In this document: in pieces, positions 1-9,494 of the stretch | Numbering within the stretch: position 1 is the stretch's first letter | How the letters are laid out: each line of letters opens with the position of its first letter | NCBI GenBank assembly: GCA_903861125.1 | Contig: CAIOTF010000023.1 | Coordinates: forward strand, 372,001 to 436,000 | From: an uncultured Ignavibacteriota bacterium | Lineage (GTDB): Bacteria > Bacteroidota > Ignavibacteria > UBA10030 > UBA8401 | DNA: 64,000 nt | Direction: 5' to 3' | The notes under the pieces: generated by a model | What the model was told of the DNA's origin: nothing | What the model saw: only the letters and a program-made list of their open reading frames with translations | Database searches by the model: none | Made by a program: the position numbers and the translations under genes

Positions 1-373
1 CAGTCGGAGTATTTGTTCTGTCGGCAGAAGGACACATATGTCCGCGGTCGAAACCAGTGAGGCGGTAACTTCCTTCGTGAACGTGATACCATTTTTCCGG
101 AAGGGTGCTATCGGGACGGAATTTGTTGTTGCGTTTGATCTCACCAAGCCAGGTGCTGTCCGTGTGCCATGCCACCCAGTTCGGAATACCTAAAAAACGA
201 TTATATGAATGAACAAATTGTCGTTTCACCATCAGATAGTTTCCGGGAGCATTCTTGTTTGCCGCGGCGCTGTTCGGATTTCCCATAGCAAGATGCTCGG
301 CAAGAAAGAGTGAATCGTTCTGTCCGTACGCGGCAAGAGAAACAATGCAAAGAAAAAATATTTTTCGAATCAT
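1..373 (-). CDS. DNA/RNA non-specific endonuclease, N-terminal part
   Basis: The C-terminal part is cut off by the window start. About 124 residues are visible. They begin with a signal peptide (MIRKIFFLCIVSLAAYGQN), then a stretch typical of NUC1/Serratia-type endonucleases (HLAMGNPNSA near residue 29, YNRFLGIPNWVAW), and the active-site signature FDRGHMCPSADR near residue 110, whose His is the general base of the family. It should cleave DNA and RNA outside the cytoplasm with a divalent metal ion. The metal-binding Asn lies beyond the edge. The ATG at 373 is chosen because the signal peptide follows directly. The next gene on the same strand is 105 bp upstream. Confidence 0.88.
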   Translation of the reverse strand, partial: MIRKIFFLCIVSLAAYGQNDSLFLAEHLAMGNPNSAAANKNAPGNYLMVKRQFVHSYNRFLGIPNWVAWHTDSTWLGEIKRNNKFRPDSTLPEKWYHVHEGSYRLTGFDRGHMCPSADRTNTPT

Positions 374-478
374 AATTTTCACCGGCGAAAACCGGAAACA
401 AAATAAACCGGCGGAAGAATCTCTCCGATCGCTGCAGCCGGTGTGTTATCGCATCTTCCGACATCTGTCGATCTTTAC

Positions 479-1627
479 TTATACTTTCACAAACCATTTT
501 TTCTTATACATCACCCACACCACCACATACATAACACTTATCCAAACTATGGCATGCATCAGCGAAGCATTCAGCGGAGAGAAGAATGGTTCAAAAAGAT
601 TTTGCGTTAAGATTGTTTTTATCGAAACATCCTTGAATGTGCCATCGCTCAACTGCACATTAAATTTCCATAGAGCCATGGTCCGTCCGGCAACACCCGA
701 AAGAACAAAGACAAAGATAGCATTCATCCCATAGACAACAAACGGATGCGCCCATTTTTTAATTCCTTTTCCATCGATCAGGAAATAGAATATTCCGAAA
801 ATGCAGAGTGCCCATCCGGCCATAAAAATGGAATACGACACCGTCCAAAGACTTTTATTGATTGGCATCCACATATCCAGAAACGCGCCAACAAGCAGAA
901 GTCCGGCACCGAAAACGAACATCCAGACCGATTTTTCCGTTTTATCGTGGCCGGACGTTCGAAGATAATCACCTGTGAGTGAGCCGAAAAGCGTTGTTGC
1001 GATTGCCGGGATCGTGCTGATGATTCCTTCCGGGTCCCATGTTTTTGTTGCGCTCCACATATGTCCCGACAACAGCAGGGAATCAATATAGGCCGAAAAA
1101 TTTTTTCCTTTTTCAAACAGACCTGCACCAAATTCGGGAATCGGGATGTAGAACATAGCCAGCCAATACGTAACGAACAGCACCCCGATAGCGATGATCT
1201 GTCCGCGCATGGAAGTATTAAGATAGATGACCGAAGCGATAAAATAACAAACAGCGATCCGCTGCAGCACGCCGGGAATCCGGATGGCGCTCAAGCTGAA
1301 ATTGTGTCCCCATAATAGTCCAAAGGGGAATCCGGCAAGAAAGAGGCCGAGTGCAAAAATAATGGCGGAGCGCCGAAGAACATTAAGCAGCAATTTTGTA
1401 TTGTCATCCCCTTTCGATTTCCGGACGGCAAACGAAAATGTCATCGAAACGCCGACGATCCAGAGGAAGAATGGAAAAATAAAATCGGTGAATGTCCAGC
1501 CGTTCCATGATGCATGTTCCAGCTGCGGATAGATACTTCCCCACGAACCGGGGTTGTTGACGAGAATCATTCCGGCAATAGTAAATCCGCGGAATGCGTC
1601 GAGAGAGATAAGGCGTTCTTGTTTCAT
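479..1627 (-). CDS. Heparan-alpha-glucosaminide N-acetyltransferase-like membrane protein (DUF5009/COG4299)
   Basis: This 382-residue polytopic membrane protein has about ten hydrophobic segments. The N-terminus (LDAFRGFTIAGMILVNNPG, residues 9-27, then LEHASWNGWTFTDFIFPFF) is the hallmark of the HGSNAT/NagX family, which carries acetyl groups across a membrane to amino sugars. His38 in LEHASW matches in position the His thought to be acetylated in the human enzyme; that equivalence is inferred. It sits downstream of a secreted alpha-amylase on the same strand, so a role in glycan modification or use is reasonable but not shown. The start is the ATG at 1627, followed at once by the conserved motif. 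Confidence 0.82.
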   Translation of the reverse strand: MKQERLISLDAFRGFTIAGMILVNNPGSWGSIYPQLEHASWNGWTFTDFIFPFFLWIVGVSMTFSFAVRKSKGDDNTKLLLNVLRRSAIIFALGLFLAGFPFGLLWGHNFSLSAIRIPGVLQRIAVCYFIASVIYLNTSMRGQIIAIGVLFVTYWLAMFYIPIPEFGAGLFEKGKNFSAYIDSLLLSGHMWSATKTWDPEGIISTIPAIATTLFGSLTGDYLRTSGHDKTEKSVWMFVFGAGLLLVGAFLDMWMPINKSLWTVSYSIFMAGWALCIFGIFYFLIDGKGIKKWAHPFVVYGMNAIFVFVLSGVAGRTMALWKFNVQLSDGTFKDVSIKTILTQNLFEPFFSPLNASLMHAIVWISVMYVVVWVMYKKKWFVKV

Positions 1628-1726
1628 AGTTTATCCTTTGTTTGTTAGATCTTTCCGGATCGACGCTCCTCTCTTCTTTTCCGGAAGAGATAGCACGCCG
1701 ATGCATTAACCGGGGAAATTACATTT

Positions 1727-3076
1727 CTATTTTACAATAAAGATCCTGTAGCCGAATTTCGGCAGCGTGATTGTTTCCACATTTTTTAGTGCCTCCGGTT
1801 TTCCGGTGCATGCATCCGTGAATTTTGCGGCCGAAATGTTCTTTGGAAGTTCGATGTGCACTGTTCGTTCGTCAATCGAAAAATTGAGTGCTGAAAAAAT
1901 TGTGTTCTCGCCGATGGTGCGGATAAAGGTATATACCTTGTCGGCGCTGCTGTTTTGAACACGGCGATATTCCCCTGCGGCCAGCGACGGGTTATGTTTT
2001 CGCATTTCAAAAAGTGTTTTGTACAACTCGCGAAATTCTTTCCCCTTGGTCCAGTCGATTTCGAACTTCTCAAACAATCCTAATTTCACATCGTTCGCGG
2101 CTTCCTGACCATTATAAAGCAGCGGAACCCCGGGAAATGTGTTCACCAGAACCGCGGCAAGTTTTGCGCCGTCCATTCCGAATTTTTCCACATCGGGTTT
2201 GTCCCACGCATTCTCGTCGTGATTGGAACTGAAACGCATCCTGATACTCCCTTTCGGATACGCCGATGCTTCGCGCGCAAGAACAGAATCAAATTCGGAA
2301 ACAGGTTTCTCACCTTTCAACACCCTTGCCATAACGCCGTACATATTCCACGAATACGTAAGGTCGAACGCTTTCAGATGATGTTCCGGATATTGTCCTT
2401 CCGACAGCATTATGACCGGTCTGATCGAATCAAGAGCGGCCCGCGCTTCATTCCAAAAATCGGTCGGCACCATTTCGGCAACATCGCACCGGAATCCGTC
2501 AAGTCCAATATCGCGTACCCAGTATTTCAGCATTTCAATCATGTACCGGCGAAGGTCAGCATTATTATAGTTCAGGTCAACGACGTCGGACCAATCCGCA
2601 ACCGGCGGAACAAATTTGCCCGTTGAATCTTTTGTGAACCATTCGGGATGTTCCGTGAACATCTTACTGTCCCACGAAGTATGATTTGCGACAAGATCGA
2701 TGATAATTTTAAAACCAAGTTCATGCGATTTCTTTACGAGCCGTTTGAAATCGTTAAGGTTTCCGAATTCGGGATTGATGCCGTAATAATCCCTGACAGA
2801 ATACGGCGAACCGAGTGGTCCCTTCCGTTTTTCTTCACCGAGGGGATGAATAGGCATCAGCCAGAGGATCGTTACGCCGAGTTGTTTTAATTCGGGCAGT
2901 TTCTTTTCGATTCCCGAAAAATTTCCTTCTTTAGAAAAAGCGCGGGTATATATTTCGTAAATAACCCCTTTTTTTACCCACTCTTCCGATGGCCGTGCAG
3001 ATTGGTCTGCTATGTGGGTTGGCTGCTGTGAAAAGAGAAGTGATCCGCTGATAAGGAAAAGAAAGAAATTTTTCAT
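1727..3076 (-). CDS. Secreted alpha-amylase family glycoside hydrolase (GH13)
   Basis: 449 residues with an N-terminal signal peptide (MKNFFLFLISGSLLFSQQ), so probably periplasmic or exported. The (beta/alpha)8 barrel shows all GH13 landmarks: DLVANHTS (127-134), GLDGFRCDVAEM with nucleophile Asp198, IMLSEGQ with acid/base Glu226, and SSNHDENA with the transition-state Asp287. A short C-terminal beta domain follows (from about residue 365). The protein is shorter than many amylases and lacks extra carbohydrate-binding modules. It should hydrolyse alpha-1,4-glucans or maltodextrins; exact specificity cannot be read. The HGSNAT-like gene follows 99 bp downstream on the same strand. Confidence 0.9.
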   Translation of the reverse strand: MKNFFLFLISGSLLFSQQPTHIADQSARPSEEWVKKGVIYEIYTRAFSKEGNFSGIEKKLPELKQLGVTILWLMPIHPLGEEKRKGPLGSPYSVRDYYGINPEFGNLNDFKRLVKKSHELGFKIIIDLVANHTSWDSKMFTEHPEWFTKDSTGKFVPPVADWSDVVDLNYNNADLRRYMIEMLKYWVRDIGLDGFRCDVAEMVPTDFWNEARAALDSIRPVIMLSEGQYPEHHLKAFDLTYSWNMYGVMARVLKGEKPVSEFDSVLAREASAYPKGSIRMRFSSNHDENAWDKPDVEKFGMDGAKLAAVLVNTFPGVPLLYNGQEAANDVKLGLFEKFEIDWTKGKEFRELYKTLFEMRKHNPSLAAGEYRRVQNSSADKVYTFIRTIGENTIFSALNFSIDERTVHIELPKNISAAKFTDACTGKPEALKNVETITLPKFGYRIFIVK

Positions 3077-3249
3077 ACGTACCGTCCTGTCGAAGAAGAA
3101 ATGTGGAGGGAAAGTAACGAAAGAAATTTTTCAAAGCAATGAAGGAGAATTGTTTGTTGTATTTCACCTTTCACTCTATTAAAGAATAGTGGTATATTAT
3201 GGTTAATGTTATTGACGCTGTCCGTTGTGAATTTATATTTTGCGCCGCT

Positions 3250-4302
3250 ATGACCAAATTACTTTCTATCTTTTTTTGCATCTCAGTTTTGTGCTGTTCG
3301 TTGATCCTTTCTTCCTGCAGTTCACGGTCCGAAGAAAATACACCCAAACCCGGAGGCCAGGGAAGCGTGCTGACGGTCAACGGCGTGGTGATCAAACCGG
3401 AGCCGCTGGAAAATGTCGTTCGTTCATCCGGAACGGTCCTTGCTTCCGAGTCAGTCGATCTTATCACCGAGGCAGCGGGACGCATCGATAAAATAAGCTT
3501 CACAGAAGGATCGCATGTTGTTAAAAATTCTCTTCTACTCAAGATCAATGATGATGATCTGCGGGCGCAACTGAAAAAAACAGAGTTGCAGATACAACTT
3601 GCCTCGGAGCAGGAAATACGTCAAAAACAGCTGTACGGGATCAACGGAATCAGCAAAGAGCAATATGATATTGCTTTGAACCTGGTGAACACGCTCAAGG
3701 CGGACCGGGAAAATCTTATTGTCTCCATCCGTAAAAGGGAGATACGCGCACCATTCGACGGGATCATCGGGCTGAGGTATATCAGTGAAGGGGGCTATGT
3801 CTCACAAACAACGCGGATCGCCTCCGTTCAAAAGATTAATCCCTTAAAGGTAGATTTTTCAATCCCCGAAAAATATTCGGACGACGTTGCCGTGGGCGAC
3901 GTCGTTGAATTCAGCAGCGACGAAACAAAGCTGCGGTTCACCGGAAAATTATATGCGATCGAACCAAAGATCGATCCCGTCACACGTACCCTGCAGCTGC
4001 GCGCATTGTGCGATAATAAAAATGAGAAGATCTTCCCCGGCGCCTATGTTCAAATTGAATTGCGGCTGAAAAATATTCCCGATGCACTGATGGTTCCGTC
4101 GCAAGCTATTATCCCCGTCTTAAAAGGTCAAACGGTACTTGTGAAACGGAAAGGGGTTGTCGTGTCGCTTCCGGTAAAAAGCGGAATCCGAACCGCGTCG
4201 TTAGTACAAATACTCAGCGGAATCTCTGCCGGAGATACCGTACTCACAACCGGACTGATGCAGGCGCGTCCCGGAATGCCGGTGAATGTTGTTGTTAAAT
4301 AG
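3250..4302 (+). CDS. RND efflux periplasmic adaptor lipoprotein (HlyD/AcrA family)
   Basis: 350 residues from the ATG at 3250. The frame stays open upstream to 3199, but the internal start is preferred because it gives a clean lipoprotein signal (MTKLLSIF...LILSSC, lipid-modified Cys23). Adaptor features follow: a barrel-sandwich/lipoyl half (SVDLITEAAGRIDKISFTEG), a short alpha-hairpin (about residues 95-155), the second lipoyl half (RAPFDGIIGLRYISEGGYVS) and beta-barrel and membrane-proximal domains. It should bridge the inner-membrane pump encoded next to an outer-membrane channel. No TolC-like gene lies in the cluster, so the channel must come from elsewhere. Confidence 0.9.
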   Translation: MTKLLSIFFCISVLCCSLILSSCSSRSEENTPKPGGQGSVLTVNGVVIKPEPLENVVRSSGTVLASESVDLITEAAGRIDKISFTEGSHVVKNSLLLKINDDDLRAQLKKTELQIQLASEQEIRQKQLYGINGISKEQYDIALNLVNTLKADRENLIVSIRKREIRAPFDGIIGLRYISEGGYVSQTTRIASVQKINPLKVDFSIPEKYSDDVAVGDVVEFSSDETKLRFTGKLYAIEPKIDPVTRTLQLRALCDNKNEKIFPGAYVQIELRLKNIPDALMVPSQAIIPVLKGQTVLVKRKGVVVSLPVKSGIRTASLVQILSGISAGDTVLTTGLMQARPGMPVNVVVK

Positions 4303-4422
4303 TTTTACCTGAACACACAGAGTATTATGAATCAACTCTGCTCTTAACAAATTATTTGAAACCAAACACCTCAATGTACATCCGCATAACGTGCGGTTAT
4401 GTTTTTTGTAAGTAAAAATGAT

Positions 4423-7400
4423 ATGAGCCTAGCGTCAATAAGTATAAAGCGTCCTGTTCTGGCAATTGTTATGTCGCTGACGATCATTCTCTTCGGAATC
4501 ATCAGTTTTCAATTCCTTGGTGTGCGCGAATATCCGGCGATCGATCCGCCGATCATCTCCGTCCGGACGAGTTACGTCGGCGCGAATGCGGATGTAATCG
4601 AATCGCAGATCACCGAGCCGCTGGAAAAGGCTATTAACGGTATCGCCGGCGTGCGGAATATTTCGTCGAGCAGCAGTCAAGGAACAAGCAACATCACTGT
4701 TGAATTCAATTTGGATGCAAATCTTGAAGCCGCGGCAAACGATGTGCGTGACAAGGTATCGGGTGCAACGAGGCAGCTTCCACAGGATATCGATTCTCCC
4801 CCGGTTGTCACAAAGAGCGATGCAAATTCCGACGCGATCATTTCCCTTACAATCCAAAGCAATACCAAAAACATCCTTGAATTAAGCGATTTTGCAGAAA
4901 ATGTTGTCGCCCAAAATCTGCAGACAATACCCGGTGTAAGTTCAACGCAGATATGGGGACAAAAACGGTATGCAATGCGCATTTGGATGGATCCGGCGCG
5001 TTTTGCCGCTTACGGTTTAACGCCGCTTGATGTAAAGAATGCGCTCAGCAAAGAGAATGTAGAGCTTCCTTCGGGAAAGATCGCCGGAACACAGACCGAA
5101 CTTATCGTCAACACGAAGGGGCGATTGAAAACCGTTGAGGATTTTAATAATCTAATCGTCAAATCCGACGGTACAAAGACCGTCCGGTTAAGCGATGTCG
5201 GTTATGCTAATCTCGGTCCGGAGAACGAGGAGACGGTCTTGAAACTATCGGGTACGCCGATGGTTGGCGTTGCGATCATTCCGCAGCCCGGCAGCAACTA
5301 TGTAGAAATTGCCGATGCCTTCTACAAACGTATTGAACAGATCAAGAAGGATCTTCCGGCCGACTTCAAGCTCGATATTGCAATGGATAATACGCGCTTC
5401 ATTACGCAATCGATCTCTGAAGTACGGGAAACAATTTTTATTGCGATCCTGCTCGTTATTCTTATCATCTATCTCTTCTTTCGCGACTGGCTTATTGCAT
5501 TCCGTCCGCTGATCGATATTCCGGTATCGCTGATCGGCGCATTCTTTATCATGTACATCATGGGATACTCGATCAATGTGCTGACTCTTCTTGCCATTGT
5601 TCTTGCAACCGGTCTTGTTGTTGACGACGGCATTGTCGTCACGGAAAATATTTTCAAAAAAGTGGAGGCGGGATTTCATCCGCTTGATGCCGCCTTTGCG
5701 GGTTCAAAAGAAATATTTTTTGTGGTCATCTCCACTTCTATTACGCTTGCTGCGGTATTCCTTCCCGTAATTTTTTTGCAGGGATTCGTCGGACGGCTGT
5801 TCCGCGAGTTCGGCGTTGTTATCGCCGGCGCCGTGATGATCTCCGCGTTTGTTTCGCTTTCGCTCACCCCGATGCTCAACGCGCGGATGATCCGGAAGAA
5901 GCAGAAGCACAGCAGGTTCTATGAAATCACAGAACCGTTCTTCGTTTCCATGAACGACTTCTATGAACGATCGTTAACACGATTTATGAAGCGCCGCTGG
6001 ATTGCAACGGCGATCATCGTCTGTTCTGTAATATTCATTGCCGTTGCCGGAATGCTTCTGCAGTCCGAACTTGCTCCGCTCGACGACCGCTCGTTTCTCC
6101 GGCTATCGGTAACGGCTCCCGAAGGATCTTCGTTTGAGTACACTGATGCGTTCATGGATAAACTGGACAGCTTCGTTGCCGATTCCATTCCGGAAAAAAG
6201 GATCTTTTTAACCATCACCGCACCGGGATTCAGCGGTTCGGGCGCTGTGAATACCGGATCGGTTCGATTTATGCTGAAAGATATTTCGGAACGCAAACGG
6301 TCCCAGCAACAGATCGCGGACTATGTTACGGCAAAAACCCGGCGCATGACGGAGGCGCGCGTTTTTGTGCTACAGGAGCAGACCATCTCTGCCGGCGGCG
6401 GCGGCGCACGCGGCGGTCTTCCCGTACAGTATGTGCTGCAAAATCAGGACTTTGAAAAACTGCGCCAGTTTGTACCGCAGTTTCTTGAAGAGGTGAATAA
6501 GAGCAGTGTGTTTCAGGGTTCCGATGTGAATTTAAAATTCAACAAACCACAGATCGATCTTTCGATCGACCGCGACCGGGCGCGGAGCCTCGGCGTTTCG
6601 GTCATCGATATTGCACAGACTCTGCAGCTGGCCTTCAGCGGTCAGCGATTCTCCTATTTTGAGATGAACGGTTTTCAATATCAGGTGATCGGACAGGTGA
6701 ATAAATCGGACCGCGATGAACCGCTCGATCTTACATCGCTGTACGTGAGGAATAATACGGGACAGTTGATCCAGCTCGACAATCTTATTTCGCTGCGCGA
6801 GCAAAGTGCGCCTCCACAGTTGTACCATTTCAACCGTTTCAAATCCGCAACGGTATCAGCCGGACTTGCTCCGGGAAAAACAATCGGCGACGGCATCAAC
6901 GAAATGAACCGTATTGCAAAAAAAATATTGGATGAATCGTTCACCACATCGCTCAGCGGACCTTCCCGCGACTATGCGGAAAGTTCGTCGAATATTTTCT
7001 TTGCGTTCATCCTTGCGCTTGTATTGATCTATCTTGTTCTTGCCGCACAATTCGAAAGTTTCATCGATCCGTTTACTATCATGCTTACCGTGCCGCTGGC
7101 ACTTTCGGGAGCCCTTTTGTCGCTCTGGATCTTCGGCAAAACACTGAATATCTTCAGTGAAATCGGTATTATTATGCTGATCGGTTTGGTTACAAAGAAC
7201 GGGATTCTGATCGTTGAATTCGCCAATCAACAGAAAGAAAAGGGATTGAAATTGCTCGATGCCGCGCAATATGCAGCTGTTGCCCGGTTCCGCCCTATCT
7301 TAATGACGAGTCTTGCTACGATGCTCGGCGCACTCCCTATTGCACTCGCGCTCGGTGGAAGCGCAAAAAGCCGTGTATCAATGGGAATTGTGGTTATCGG

Positions 7401-7524
7401 GGGATTATTCTTTTCGCTTGTGCTGACGCTTTTTGTAATACCAGCAATGTATACGTTCTTTTCAAAAGAACATAAGCCAGTTGAAGCAACGGTGCCGGAC
7501 AATGCCGTCGTGAACGAAGGTTAA
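4423..7524 (+). CDS. RND multidrug efflux permease (AcrB/MexB-like, HAE family)
   Basis: About 1033 residues, normal for the family. The N-terminus (MSLASISIKRPVLAIV) is a typical RND start, so the ATG at 4423 is preferred over the in-frame ATG at 4399. Two repeats, each with one helix, a large periplasmic loop and five to six further helices, are visible. The proton-relay pair Asp401-Asp402 lies in TGLVVDDGIVVTENIF and the matching Lys in GLVTKNGILIVEFANQ. The protein uses proton influx to expel drugs or other amphiphiles with the adaptor encoded 120 bp upstream. Substrates cannot be predicted. The gene is convergent with the helicase gene. Confidence 0.93.
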   Translation: MSLASISIKRPVLAIVMSLTIILFGIISFQFLGVREYPAIDPPIISVRTSYVGANADVIESQITEPLEKAINGIAGVRNISSSSSQGTSNITVEFNLDANLEAAANDVRDKVSGATRQLPQDIDSPPVVTKSDANSDAIISLTIQSNTKNILELSDFAENVVAQNLQTIPGVSSTQIWGQKRYAMRIWMDPARFAAYGLTPLDVKNALSKENVELPSGKIAGTQTELIVNTKGRLKTVEDFNNLIVKSDGTKTVRLSDVGYANLGPENEETVLKLSGTPMVGVAIIPQPGSNYVEIADAFYKRIEQIKKDLPADFKLDIAMDNTRFITQSISEVRETIFIAILLVILIIYLFFRDWLIAFRPLIDIPVSLIGAFFIMYIMGYSINVLTLLAIVLATGLVVDDGIVVTENIFKKVEAGFHPLDAAFAGSKEIFFVVISTSITLAAVFLPVIFLQGFVGRLFREFGVVIAGAVMISAFVSLSLTPMLNARMIRKKQKHSRFYEITEPFFVSMNDFYERSLTRFMKRRWIATAIIVCSVIFIAVAGMLLQSELAPLDDRSFLRLSVTAPEGSSFEYTDAFMDKLDSFVADSIPEKRIFLTITAPGFSGSGAVNTGSVRFMLKDISERKRSQQQIADYVTAKTRRMTEARVFVLQEQTISAGGGGARGGLPVQYVLQNQDFEKLRQFVPQFLEEVNKSSVFQGSDVNLKFNKPQIDLSIDRDRARSLGVSVIDIAQTLQLAFSGQRFSYFEMNGFQYQVIGQVNKSDRDEPLDLTSLYVRNNTGQLIQLDNLISLREQSAPPQLYHFNRFKSATVSAGLAPGKTIGDGINEMNRIAKKILDESFTTSLSGPSRDYAESSSNIFFAFILALVLIYLVLAAQFESFIDPFTIMLTVPLALSGALLSLWIFGKTLNIFSEIGIIMLIGLVTKNGILIVEFANQQKEKGLKLLDAAQYAAVARFRPILMTSLATMLGALPIALALGGSAKSRVSMGIVVIGGLFFSLVLTLFVIPAMYTFFSKEHKPVEATVPDNAVVNEG

Positions 7525-7660
7525 ATATCCGGATGCGGAATTAAAAAGTTTGACCGAAAATATTTTTGTCTGTGCGGTATAATGTGAGGTAATAAATTTT
7601 CGGAGGATTTTAATTGTAGTTCAAGTTAGTTAAACGCCTGCGGTAAATGTTTAAAATATA

Positions 7661-7684
7661 AAACGCGAACTCTCGTCCGCGTTT
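7661..7684 (-). terminator. Rho-independent terminator of the helicase gene
   Basis: Arms aaacgcg (7661-7667) and cgcgttt (7678-7684) pair perfectly around a 10-nt loop. Read on the minus strand, the hairpin is followed by TATATTTTAA, a fair U-tract. It lies 27 bp past the helicase stop and also in the intergenic region after the RND permease, so it may act in both directions. Confidence 0.6.
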
Positions 7685-7710
7685 ATACACCATCTTGCCA
7701 TTATTTTCTT

Positions 7711-9339
7711 TTACGAGGTTCTTCTCGGCGGTCTTTTTGTGCTGCCCGGTTTTCTTCCTCTTCCTCTGCTGCCGGTACGGCTGCCTGAAGGACGGTCCTT
7801 TTTTAATTCCTTGCGCGGAAAAATTTCGGTTACCGGTGCAAGCAGTGTTTCGTCCGGATAGATGCACTCGATCTTCCGCTTCATAAATTCTTCCAGTTTC
7901 GGAATTTCGTATGAATCCTCTTCGTCCGCAAAGCTGATGGCAATGCCGGTTGCGCCGGCGCGGCCCGTGCGTCCAATGCGGTGAACAAATTCTTCCGCAT
8001 CCTGAGGCATGTTATAATTGATAACGTGCGAGATCGCGTCAACATGAAGACCGCGTGAAGCAACATCGGTTGCAACCAGTACGCGCACTTTTCCTTCGCG
8101 GAAATTTTCCAGCCGCTTGATCCTCTGTCGCTGATCAACGTCGCCGGAGAGCAGTGTGCAGGGAATGCCGTATGTTTCCAGTTTTTCTTTCAAGTCACGT
8201 CCCACATCGCGCCGGTTCACAAAAATCAATACGCGTTCCAGATGTTTCTGCTGCATCAGATTGTAGAGAAGCGGAAATTTTTCGTCTTTGGTGGTGATAT
8301 AGGTAATCTGTTCGATGGCAGAAACGGCCATCGTGTCCGGGGTGACCGTTACTTCTATTGCCTGTCTGGTCCACGATTCCGCGAGACGCTTCACTTCGGA
8401 GTTCATTGTTGCGGTAAAGAACATTGTCTGACGTTCCGATTTTTGCGGTGTGCTCAAAACAATGCTTCTCACGGCCGGAATGAATCCCATGTCCAGCATT
8501 CTGTCCGCTTCATCGATCACAAGAAATTCTGCTTTTCCAAGATCCACATATTTCTGTTTTTTGAAATCGATCAACCGTCCCGGTGTGGCCACAACAATGT
8601 CGACAGTTTCGTGTTTCAAACTCTGCATCTGTTTGTTGTAATCGATCCCTCCCACCAGCGAGAGAACGGTACATGGTGCGTATTTCCCAAGCAGCCGCGC
8701 ATCTTTTTCAATCTGCATCACCAGTTCGCGCGTGGGCGCAAGGATCAGCGCACGCGGTGTTCCCTTTTTTTGATCCTTCAGCGGATTGCGGATGATGTGG
8801 GAAAAAATAGTAATAAGAAATGCTGCGGTCTTCCCTGTTCCTGTCTGCGCCTGCGCCGTTACATCGTCCCCGCGCAGTGCGATGGGAAGTGTTTGGGCCT
8901 GAACTTCGGTGCAATACTGAAAATTCAGATCGGCGATCGCGTGAAGAATTTCCTGCGGAAGATCGAAATCCTGGAACCGCGTCTTCCCGTCAACGACCGG
9001 CACTTTGAATGATGACGGATCCCACGGTTCGGAAGGAATAAACGCCTTCGGTTTTTCTTTTGCAACTATCAGAACCTGGTCGTTTTCTTTCTCGCGGTCC
9101 TGTTTTTCGTGACGCAAACGGTATTCTTCGCGTGTTTCCCTTTTACGGATATCCCGCGGATGGTGTGCACCGGCCGGTTTTTCACTTGGATGCTTTTTTT
9201 GCGGATGCTGGTGCTGCTTCGGTAATTCTTTTTGCGACGCCGGTTTGAGAGGGAGAACTGTTTTCGGCTTAGCGCCAAAGAGTGTTTTTAGTTTTGAGAC
9301 AAAATTCTTGAGCAAAATATCTTTCCGGTATTGATTCAA
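7711..9339 (-). CDS. DEAD-box ATP-dependent RNA helicase (RhlB/RhlE-like)
   Basis: 542 residues. A basic, low-complexity N-terminal extension (about 1-105) precedes the helicase core. Motifs: Q-motif CTEVQAQTLP (143-152), Walker A AQTGTGKT (164-171), PTRELVMQI, DEAD at 276-279, motif III as TAT (309-311) instead of SAT, and motif VI HRIGRTGR (453-460). A basic tail rich in Arg, Gly and Ser ends the protein. It should remodel RNA, for example in ribosome assembly or RNA decay. The core (YCTxVQAQTLP, QAQTGTGKTAAF) resembles RhlB. The open frame begins with TTG at 9339 with no clear Shine-Dalgarno sequence, so the exact start is uncertain; a second TTG lies eight codons further in. Confidence 0.9.
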   Translation of the reverse strand: MNQYRKDILLKNFVSKLKTLFGAKPKTVLPLKPASQKELPKQHQHPQKKHPSEKPAGAHHPRDIRKRETREEYRLRHEKQDREKENDQVLIVAKEKPKAFIPSEPWDPSSFKVPVVDGKTRFQDFDLPQEILHAIADLNFQYCTEVQAQTLPIALRGDDVTAQAQTGTGKTAAFLITIFSHIIRNPLKDQKKGTPRALILAPTRELVMQIEKDARLLGKYAPCTVLSLVGGIDYNKQMQSLKHETVDIVVATPGRLIDFKKQKYVDLGKAEFLVIDEADRMLDMGFIPAVRSIVLSTPQKSERQTMFFTATMNSEVKRLAESWTRQAIEVTVTPDTMAVSAIEQITYITTKDEKFPLLYNLMQQKHLERVLIFVNRRDVGRDLKEKLETYGIPCTLLSGDVDQRQRIKRLENFREGKVRVLVATDVASRGLHVDAISHVINYNMPQDAEEFVHRIGRTGRAGATGIAISFADEEDSYEIPKLEEFMKRKIECIYPDETLLAPVTEIFPRKELKKDRPSGSRTGSRGRGRKPGSTKRPPRRTS

Positions 9340-9435
9340 ATGATGAATTATTATGATAATATACGAAATTCAACGATGGCAAGATACATTTTTCGCCCCC
9401 TTCTATTTCTTATTACTTTTATCAATGCCTGTTCG

Positions 9436-9464
9436 TTGAAATCAACCCACCATTAATGTATATT
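9436..9464 (+). promoter_or_regulatory. Candidate promoter of the subtilase gene
   Basis: TTGAAA (9436-9441) and TATATT (9459-9464) are 17 bp apart, close to a sigma70-type consensus. They lie about 30 bp before the start codon at 9495, in the divergent region between the helicase and subtilase genes. A TATAAT at 9472-9477 is an alternative -10 box. Confidence 0.45.
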
Positions 9465-9494
9465 TCACTATTATAATACGAGAAAGAGACGTTC

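Noticed and set aside
1670-1690. Hairpin TCTCTTC/GAAGAGA as a terminator after the amylase gene
   Set aside because: A 7-bp stem without a T-tract on the minus strand; not enough support.
8242-9012. 256-codon plus-strand frame
   Set aside because: It is antisense to the DEAD-box helicase, which carries all family motifs; the frame has no recognisable domain.
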